DNA of 64,000 nucleotides, taken from Mycolicibacter engbaekii. Lineage in GTDB: Bacteria; Actinomycetota; Actinomycetes; Mycobacteriales; Mycobacteriaceae. The stretch spans positions 62,001 to 126,000 of the forward strand of contig NZ_LQOT01000035.1 in NCBI RefSeq assembly GCF_002101585.1, in the 5' to 3' direction. The translations under genes were made by a program, and so were the position numbers. Below are positions 58,214 to 64,000 of this stretch, piece by piece (positions within the stretch are counted from its first letter, which is position 1; each line of letters opens with the position of its first letter). The notes below the pieces were generated by a model. It saw nothing but the letters and a program-made list of their open reading frames with translations, did no database searches and was not told the DNA's origin.

Positions 58214-60733
58214 ATGTTCGAGAGATTCACCGACCGTGCCCGCAGGGTCGTCGTCCTGGCCCAAGAAGAGGCCCGGATGCTCAACCACAACTACATCGGG
58301 ACCGAGCACATCCTGCTGGGTCTCATCCACGAGGGCGAGGGCGTGGCCGCCAAGTCGCTGGAGTCGCTGGGCATCTCCTTGGAAGGGGTGCGCAGCCAGG
58401 TCGAAGAGATCATCGGCCAGGGCCAGCAGGCGCCGTCGGGGCACATCCCGTTCACGCCCCGCGCCAAGAAGGTGCTCGAGCTGAGCCTGCGTGAGGCGCT
58501 GCAACTCGGCCACAACTACATCGGGACCGAGCACATTCTGCTCGGCCTGATCCGTGAGGGCGAGGGTGTGGCAGCCCAGGTGCTGGTCAAGCTCGGCGCC
58601 GACCTGACCCGGGTCCGTCAGCAGGTGATCCAGCTGCTCAGCGGCTACCAGGGCAAGGAGACCGCGGAGGCCGGCACCGGCGGACGCGGCGGCGAGTCCG
58701 GCTCACCGTCGACCTCCCTGGTGCTCGACCAGTTCGGCCGCAACCTGACCGCCGCCGCCATGGAGGGCAAGCTCGACCCCGTGATCGGCCGCGAGAAGGA
58801 AATCGAGCGGGTCATGCAGGTGCTGTCTCGCCGCACCAAGAACAACCCGGTGCTCATCGGGGAGCCCGGTGTCGGCAAGACCGCCGTGGTGGAGGGCCTG
58901 GCGCAGGCCATTGTCGCCGGCGAAGTCCCCGAGACGCTCAAGGACAAGCAGCTCTACACCCTGGACCTGGGTTCACTGGTGGCCGGCAGCCGTTACCGCG
59001 GCGACTTCGAAGAGCGCCTGAAGAAGGTTCTCAAGGAGATCAACACCCGCGGCGACATCATCTTGTTCATCGACGAGCTGCACACCCTGGTGGGTGCCGG
59101 CGCGGCCGAGGGCGCCATCGACGCGGCCTCGATCCTCAAGCCGAAGCTGGCCCGCGGTGAACTGCAGACCATCGGCGCCACGACCCTCGACGAGTACCGC
59201 AAGTACATCGAGAAGGACGCGGCACTGGAGCGCCGGTTCCAGCCGGTGCAGGTCGGCGAGCCGACCGTTGAGCACACCATCGAGATTCTCAAGGGCCTGC
59301 GGGACCGTTACGAGGCTCACCACCGCGTCTCGATCAGCGACTCGGCGATCGTGGCGGCGGCCACCCTGGCCGACCGTTACATCAACGACCGGTTCCTGCC
59401 GGACAAGGCGATCGACCTGATCGATGAGGCCGGTGCCCGGATGCGGATTCGCCGGATGACCGCGCCGCCGGACCTGCGCGAGTTCGACGAGAAGATCGCC
59501 GACGCGCGCCGCGAGAAGGAGTCTGCGATCGACGCGCAGGACTTCGAGAAGGCCGCCAGTCTGCGGGACCGGGAGAAGCAACTCGTCGCCCAGCGGGCAG
59601 AGCGCGAAAAGCAGTGGCGCTCGGGTGATCTGGACGTCGTGGCTGAGGTCGACGACGAGCAGATCGCGGAGGTTCTGGGCAACTGGACCGGCATCCCGGT
59701 GTTCAAGCTGACCGAGGCGGAGACCACCCGCCTGCTGCGGATGGAAGATGAGCTGCACAAGCGGATCATCGGCCAGGAAGACGCGGTCAAGGCCGTCTCG
59801 AAGGCGATTCGGCGTACCCGCGCCGGCCTGAAGGACCCCAAGCGGCCCTCGGGCTCGTTCATCTTCGCCGGGCCGTCCGGCGTCGGCAAGACCGAGCTGT
59901 CCAAGGCGCTGGCGGAGTTCCTGTTCGGCGACGACGACGCGCTCATCCAGATCGACATGGGCGAGTTCCACGATCGCTTCACCGCGTCGCGGCTGTTCGG
60001 TGCCCCTCCGGGCTACGTCGGCTACGAAGAGGGTGGCCAGCTCACCGAGAAGGTGCGGCGCAAGCCGTTCTCGGTGGTGCTGTTCGACGAGATCGAGAAG
60101 GCCCACTCCGAGATCTACAACAGCCTGTTGCAGGTCCTCGAGGACGGTCGTCTCACCGACGGTCAGGGCCGCACGGTGGACTTCAAGAACTGTGTCCTGA
60201 TCTTCACCTCCAACCTGGGCACCTCGGACATCTCCAAGGCGGTTGGTCTGGGCTTCACCCAGGGCGGCGGCGAGAACAACTACGAGCGGATGAAGCTCAA
60301 GGTCAACGACGAGCTCAAGAAGCACTTCCGCCCGGAGTTCCTCAACCGCATCGATGACATCATCGTCTTCCACCAGCTCACCAGGGAAGAGATCATCCAG
60401 ATGGTCGATCTGATGATCGGCCGGGTGGCCAAGCAGCTCAAGGCCAAGGATATGGACATCGCGCTGACCGACCGGGCCAAGTCCCTGCTGGCCAAGCGTG
60501 GCTTCGACCCGGTGCTGGGTGCGCGTCCGCTGCGGCGCACCATCCAGCGCGAGATCGAGGACCAGCTCTCGGAGAAGATCCTGTTCGAAGAGCTCGGTCC
60601 CGGCCAGCTGGTGACCGTCGACGTGGAGAACTGGGACGGCGAGGGGGCGCACGAGAACGCCGTGTTCACCTTCGCTGGTAGCCCGAAGCCGACAGCCGAG
60701 GCGACCGACCTGGCCAAGGCGGCTGCGGAGTAG
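58214..60733 (+). CDS. clpC1: ClpC1, AAA+ unfoldase of the Clp protease
   Basis: An 839-residue chaperone that unfolds substrates and feeds them to ClpP1P2. It has a double Clp-N repeat ([14 protein letters not shown] occurs twice in near-identical form), D1 with Walker A GEPGVGKT (216-223), a UVR/M-domain ([15 protein letters not shown], about 435-450), D2 with Walker A GPSGVGKT (553-560), and ClpP-binding and sensor-2 motifs (VLGARPLRR). It is essential in mycobacteria and the target of cyclomarin-type peptides. Confidence 0.97.
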   Translation: MFERFTDRARRVVVLAQEEARMLNHNYIGTEHILLGLIHEGEGVAAKSLESLGISLEGVRSQVEEIIGQGQQAPSGHIPFTPRAKKVLELSLREALQLGHNYIGTEHILLGLIREGEGVAAQVLVKLGADLTRVRQQVIQLLSGYQGKETAEAGTGGRGGESGSPSTSLVLDQFGRNLTAAAMEGKLDPVIGREKEIERVMQVLSRRTKNNPVLIGEPGVGKTAVVEGLAQAIVAGEVPETLKDKQLYTLDLGSLVAGSRYRGDFEERLKKVLKEINTRGDIILFIDELHTLVGAGAAEGAIDAASILKPKLARGELQTIGATTLDEYRKYIEKDAALERRFQPVQVGEPTVEHTIEILKGLRDRYEAHHRVSISDSAIVAAATLADRYINDRFLPDKAIDLIDEAGARMRIRRMTAPPDLREFDEKIADARREKESAIDAQDFEKAASLRDREKQLVAQRAEREKQWRSGDLDVVAEVDDEQIAEVLGNWTGIPVFKLTEAETTRLLRMEDELHKRIIGQEDAVKAVSKAIRRTRAGLKDPKRPSGSFIFAGPSGVGKTELSKALAEFLFGDDDALIQIDMGEFHDRFTASRLFGAPPGYVGYEEGGQLTEKVRRKPFSVVLFDEIEKAHSEIYNSLLQVLEDGRLTDGQGRTVDFKNCVLIFTSNLGTSDISKAVGLGFTQGGGENNYERMKLKVNDELKKHFRPEFLNRIDDIIVFHQLTREEIIQMVDLMIGRVAKQLKAKDMDIALTDRAKSLLAKRGFDPVLGARPLRRTIQREIEDQLSEKILFEELGPGQLVTVDVENWDGEGAHENAVFTFAGSPKPTAEATDLAKAAAE

Positions 60734-60748
60734 TTTCGATCGTTGAAT

Positions 60749-60783
60749 TCTGGCGACGTGACCCGGCGGGTCACGTCGCCAGA
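60749..60783. terminator. Strong bidirectional terminator between clpC1 and lpqF
   Basis: TCTGGCGACGTGACC / GGTCACGTCGCCAGA is a perfect 15-bp stem with a 5-base loop (CGGCG), followed by TTCATTTT. It lies 16 bp after the clpC1 stop and serves convergent genes. Confidence 0.9.
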
Positions 60784-60806
60784 TTCATTTTCGGCCCGTC
60801 GCCGCC

Positions 60807-62153
60807 CTAGCCGGGCAACAGCGCGAACGCCTGCTTGGCGACCTGCAGCATCCAGCTGCCGACGCTCTTGCCGTGATCGCGCGGCCAGTTGAGCTGAAAG
60901 CTCACCACCCAGGGCTGACCGCCCCGGTCCACGGCGTACCAGCTGAAAGTCAGGTCGCCGGGCAGGCCGCCGGCCTTGGCGCCGATGTAGGGCCACTCGG
61001 TGCGGGGCAGGTCGATGCCGCGAACTGCCGACAGCATCTCGCGGACCGGTGCGGCCGCGCCGACCGCAGCGGCCTGCAATGCGACGTGCAGCCGGCAGAT
61101 GTCCTCGGCGCTGCCGTACCACTCGGCGCCATAGGCCGACGCGGGGTCATGTGCCCGCACCGGGTCGGGCTCATAGGGCCGCGAATCGGCCTGCTGCAAC
61201 AACTTTGCCCGTTCCTGCGGTGAACCGTGCTGCCATTGCTCACGCATATCCGGCTTGCCCCAACCCACCGAGAACATTTCGTACATGGTGGGAAACGGCG
61301 TCATGCTGGCCGGGTCGTGGTGGCCGGCCGCGACCAGCGCCCGCTCGACCGCATGCGTGCCCACCCGGCCGATCAGCAGATCGGTTGCCATGTTGTCGCT
61401 GGTGGCGATCATCTTCTCGGCAGCCCTGCGTACCGAGACATGGGCGCCGTCGGGCAGTTCCTCCAGGCCCGACGAGCCCACCGCTTTGGCTCGGGCGGTA
61501 ATGGTCAGCGGGTCATCCCAGGACAGTCTCCCGGCCTTCACCTCGTTGGCCACGGCCAGCAGCACGTACAGCTTGAAGATGGACGCCAGCGGCAGCGACG
61601 CGGCGGTGTTGGCGCCGGCCACCGGTTTACAGGCACCCCGGTCCACCCGTGCGGCCTGGTAGGAGTACCGGGCCCCGGTCTTGCTCAGCACCTCGTCGAG
61701 GTCGTGCCAGGAACCGATGTCCGGTGACTCGGTGGTCGCTTTGAACAGGTCCACCATGCCGTTGTCGTCGGTGCGGAGCCGGATGTCCTGACGCGCCCCG
61801 TAGGAGGTGATCAGGTGCAAGGTGGCGGCGCCGGCGCTGATGTCGACGCCATCGAGGCGGAACGGGCGGTCCCACCACAGCGACTCCATGGTCGTGACCA
61901 CCTGCTCGACCTTGTCCGGTGCCGCCAGGGTCGCCACTCCGATCGGACCGATCGGCCAGTCGGAGTTCAGCATGTCCATGGTCTGCTTGGCGCGCAGACC
62001 CGGCGGTGTCTTGGTCGAAATCGTCACCCCGCCGGCCCCGGCCCCGGCGCCGGGGTCGGCCGGTGAGGCCGGCGAAGGGACACAACCGGCGACAGCCCCG
62101 GCGACGGTGACCAGAGTCAGAGAGGTGGTCCAGGCCGCCAGTCGGCGCCGCAC
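60807..62153 (-). CDS. lpqF: LpqF, beta-lactamase-like serine hydrolase lipoprotein
   Basis: A 448-residue exported lipoprotein with a lipobox VAGC near residue 24. The C-terminal domain has class A beta-lactamase-like motifs: S-x-x-K in PLASIFKLYVLL, SDN in ATSDNMATD, and KAG in place of KTG (GAKAGGLPG). The altered third motif argues against classical beta-lactamase activity. GTG at 62153 is four bases after the mhuD stop, so the two genes are probably co-transcribed. It corresponds to Rv3593. Confidence 0.9.
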   Translation of the reverse strand: MRRRLAAWTTSLTLVTVAGAVAGCVPSPASPADPGAGAGAGGVTISTKTPPGLRAKQTMDMLNSDWPIGPIGVATLAAPDKVEQVVTTMESLWWDRPFRLDGVDISAGAATLHLITSYGARQDIRLRTDDNGMVDLFKATTESPDIGSWHDLDEVLSKTGARYSYQAARVDRGACKPVAGANTAASLPLASIFKLYVLLAVANEVKAGRLSWDDPLTITARAKAVGSSGLEELPDGAHVSVRRAAEKMIATSDNMATDLLIGRVGTHAVERALVAAGHHDPASMTPFPTMYEMFSVGWGKPDMREQWQHGSPQERAKLLQQADSRPYEPDPVRAHDPASAYGAEWYGSAEDICRLHVALQAAAVGAAAPVREMLSAVRGIDLPRTEWPYIGAKAGGLPGDLTFSWYAVDRGGQPWVVSFQLNWPRDHGKSVGSWMLQVAKQAFALLPG

Positions 62154-62157
62154 AGGA

Positions 62158-62475
62158 CTAGTCCGAAGCGGCGTTTCCGGCAACGTCGAGCACGACCTCG
62201 AACTCCAGCAGCGAGGCTCCGGTGGCCACCGGCTTGGCCCGCTCCCCGGCGTGGGCTTCGATGGCCGGTCCCTTGGCCCATGCCTGGAAAGCCTCGTCGG
62301 AATCCCAGTGCGTGACCACGAAGTAGCGGTCGTCGCCCTTGACCGGACGCAGCAGCTGGAAGCCAAGGAAACCGGGCTGGTTCTCCACCGCGTGTGCCCG
62401 GTGGGCAAATCGCTTCTCCAATTCGGGCCCGGCGTCGGCGGGCACCTCGATTGCGTTGATCTTCACCACTGACAT
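62158..62475 (-). CDS. mhuD: MhuD, mycobilin-producing haem oxygenase
   Basis: A 105-residue IsdG-type haem-degrading enzyme of exactly the usual length. The catalytic residues Asn7, Trp66 and His75 are all in place (VKIN; FQAWAKG; EAHAG). It opens haem to mycobilin and frees iron without releasing CO. The ATG at 62475 diverges from the alpha/beta-hydrolase gene 15 bp away. Confidence 0.96.
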   Translation of the reverse strand: MSVVKINAIEVPADAGPELEKRFAHRAHAVENQPGFLGFQLLRPVKGDDRYFVVTHWDSDEAFQAWAKGPAIEAHAGERAKPVATGASLLEFEVVLDVAGNAASD

Positions 62476-62490
62476 GGGGCCTAGGCTACC

Positions 62491-63261
62491 GTGCCCCGGG
62501 TGAAGACCGCGTCGACCGAGTTGCTGACCTACCGCGGCGGGCACGGGACGCCGCTGGTGCTGGTTCATGGACTGATGGGCCGCGGCACCACCTGGGGGCG
62601 TCAGCTGCCGTGGCTGACCCGGCTGGGGGCGGTGTACACCTACGACGCGCCCTGGCACCGTGGCCGTGAGGTGGCCGACCCGCACCCGATCAGCACCGAA
62701 CGCTTCGTCGCCGACCTGGCCTGCGCGGTGGAGCAGTTGCCCGGCCCGGTGCGCCTGGTCGGGCATTCGATGGGTGGGCTGCACTCGTGGTGTCTGGCCG
62801 CCCGTCGCCCCGACCTGGTCTCCGAGCTGGTGGTCGAGGACATGGCACCGGACTTCCGGGGCCGCACCACCGGCGCGTGGGAACCCTGGGTGCATGCCCT
62901 GCCTGTCGAGTTCGGCAGCGCCGAGCAGGTGATCGCCGAATTCGGCGACATCGCCGGACGCTACTTCCTGGAGGCCTTCGACCGCACCGAGACCGGCTGG
63001 CGGCTGCATGGTCGCCCCGAGTGGTGGCTGCAGATCGCCGCCGAATGGGGCGCCCGCGATTACTGGGAGCAGTGGCAGCAGGTGCGTTGCGCGACGTTGT
63101 TGATCGAGGCCGGCAACTCGGTGACCCCGCCGGGGCAGATGCGCCAGATGCACAGCGTCGGCTTCGAGAGCACCTACCTGTGCGTTCCCGAGGCGGGACA
63201 CCTGGTGCACGACGAGGCGCCGCAGACCTACCGCGAGGCCGTCGAGTCGTTTCTGTCCTGA
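62491..63261 (+). CDS. Alpha/beta hydrolase (Rv3591c-like)
   Basis: A 256-residue hydrolase with the oxyanion motif VHGLMGRG, nucleophile elbow GHSMGG (Ser about 92) and C-terminal His in EAGHLVHDE. Substrate unknown. GTG at 62491 is listed; a TAGGCT box at 62482-62487 would suit leaderless translation from the in-frame GTG at 62500 better. Its 3' end overlaps the convergent mutY gene by 34 bp. Confidence 0.88.
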   Translation: MPRVKTASTELLTYRGGHGTPLVLVHGLMGRGTTWGRQLPWLTRLGAVYTYDAPWHRGREVADPHPISTERFVADLACAVEQLPGPVRLVGHSMGGLHSWCLAARRPDLVSELVVEDMAPDFRGRTTGAWEPWVHALPVEFGSAEQVIAEFGDIAGRYFLEAFDRTETGWRLHGRPEWWLQIAAEWGARDYWEQWQQVRCATLLIEAGNSVTPPGQMRQMHSVGFESTYLCVPEAGHLVHDEAPQTYREAVESFLS

Positions 63262-64000
63262 CCGGGCAGGGCGAAGCGCCCGTCGGCGAGCCGTTCGACC
63301 AGGCCGTCGCCGAGCAGGGAGGCCAAGGCGCGCTCGCGCTGAACCGGGTCCACCGGCCAGGCCAGGTCGAGGTCGGCCCTGCTCACCGCGGAATCGGTGT
63401 CCCGCAATACGTCGAGTAAGCGCCCGCGGACCTGGCGGTCGGTGCCGGCATAGCGTTGGGCGGGCCGCTTGGGTGCGGTGGACGGGGGCGAACCGTCCAG
63501 TCGCCACCGGCAGGTGCTGCGCAGCGGGCAGCCGTCGCAGCGCGGTGACCGGGCGGTGCACACCAGGGCGCCCAGCTCCATCAGGGCTGCCGAGAACCGG
63601 GCTGCCTGGTCGTCGCCGGGCAGCAGGGCGGAGACGTCGGCGTGGTCGCGCTTGGCAGAGGCGGGGCCCGCGTCGGCCTGGCCGTGGACCGCCCTGGCCA
63701 CCACCCGCCGCACGTTGGTGTCGACCACCGGGACCGGTCGCCGGTAGGCGAAGCAGGCCACCGCTCTGGCGGTGTAGCTGCCGACACCGGGTAGCTGCTG
63801 CAGGAGTTCGACGTCGTCGGGTACCACGTCGGCGAAGTCCCGGGCGATCACGCCGGCGCATTCGTGCAGGCGGATGGCGCGCCGGGGGTAGCCGAGCTTG
63901 CCCCAGGCCCGCAGCACATCGGCTTGGCTGGCTGCCGCGGTAGCCGACGGGGTCGGCCAGCGCGCCACCCAGTCCGGCCAGATCGGCAGCACCCGGGCGA
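63228..64000 (-). CDS. mutY: A/G-specific adenine glycosylase MutY, C-terminal 256 residues (cut by window edge)
   Basis: The visible part begins inside the N-terminal helical domain. The helix-hairpin-helix with catalytic Asp is clear (LPGVGSYTARA ... PVVDTNVRR), as is the [4Fe-4S] loop (CTARSPRCDGCPLRSTC, C-x6-C-x2-C-x5-C). The C-terminal extension is short and matches the mycobacterial form. It removes adenine mispaired with 8-oxoguanine. The frame remains open past 64000. Its stop lies 34 bp inside the convergent hydrolase gene. Confidence 0.93.
   Translation of the reverse strand, partial: ARVLPIWPDWVARWPTPSATAAASQADVLRAWGKLGYPRRAIRLHECAGVIARDFADVVPDDVELLQQLPGVGSYTARAVACFAYRRPVPVVDTNVRRVVARAVHGQADAGPASAKRDHADVSALLPGDDQAARFSAALMELGALVCTARSPRCDGCPLRSTCRWRLDGSPPSTAPKRPAQRYAGTDRQVRGRLLDVLRDTDSAVSRADLDLAWPVDPVQRERALASLLGDGLVERLADGRFALPGQDRNDSTASR

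Overview
This 64-kb window is high-GC actinobacterial DNA from the family Mycobacteriaceae. The evidence is lsr2, mhuD, an MmpL transporter, a PPE1-type PPE protein, lpqF/lpqG lipoproteins, and gene order that follows the M. tuberculosis segment Rv3589 (mutY) to about Rv3635 almost throughout. It is not M. tuberculosis: several blocks are inserted, exchanged or missing. Comparisons to M. tuberculosis are from memory of family sequences and gene order, not from a search. No tRNA, rRNA, CRISPR array, transposase or phage gene is visible.

Region 1 (1-9879): the start of a family 2 encapsulin shell gene; a thioester-domain-like (TQXA) protein whose thioester cysteine appears to be serine; a leftward three-gene unit (multispanning membrane protein, Pls/PosA-type polyamino-acid synthetase, M1 aminopeptidase); then galE1. 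The Pls adenylation pocket reads like a lysine code, so this unit may make and trim a lysine polymer.

Region 2 (9880-22799): a predicted manganese riboswitch (yybP-ykoY) drives a giant P-type ATPase with a pseudo-catalytic N-terminal half. Then come the PpgS module (flippase-like protein, polyprenyl-P-sugar synthase, DUF2304 partner), a TerC-family protein, ppa, dacB, a zinc metalloprotease, tilS and hpt.

Region 3 (22800-40936) is an accessory block placed between hpt and lpqG, which are neighbours in M. tuberculosis. It holds an ATP-grasp / alpha-E / transglutaminase operon (Rv2411c-Rv2409c type), a full isonitrile-lipopeptide operon (PPE1-type, isonitrile synthase, FcoT, FadD10, ACP, one-module C-A-T-R NRPS) ending in a small metal-binding HMA protein, a divergent methyltransferase, a GjpA-type exported protein and an MmpL transporter.

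Region 4 (40937-64000): lpqG; an ephA / flavin monooxygenase / alcohol dehydrogenase operon; ftsH-folE-folP1-folB-folK-DUF3180-DUF6779; DUF2520-panC-panD-coaX; lysS; lsr2 with a 58-bp tandem repeat at its 3' end; clpC1 with a ClgR-like operator; lpqF-mhuD; an alpha/beta hydrolase; and the C-terminal part of mutY. The ESX genes (esxV/W, PPE65, PE32, espA/C/D) found between these genes in M. tuberculosis are absent.

Many starts look leaderless (TANNNT box 6-8 bases before GTG/ATG). Two genes appear to use unusual starts (CTG for the PPE gene, ATT or a frameshift for ppgS).
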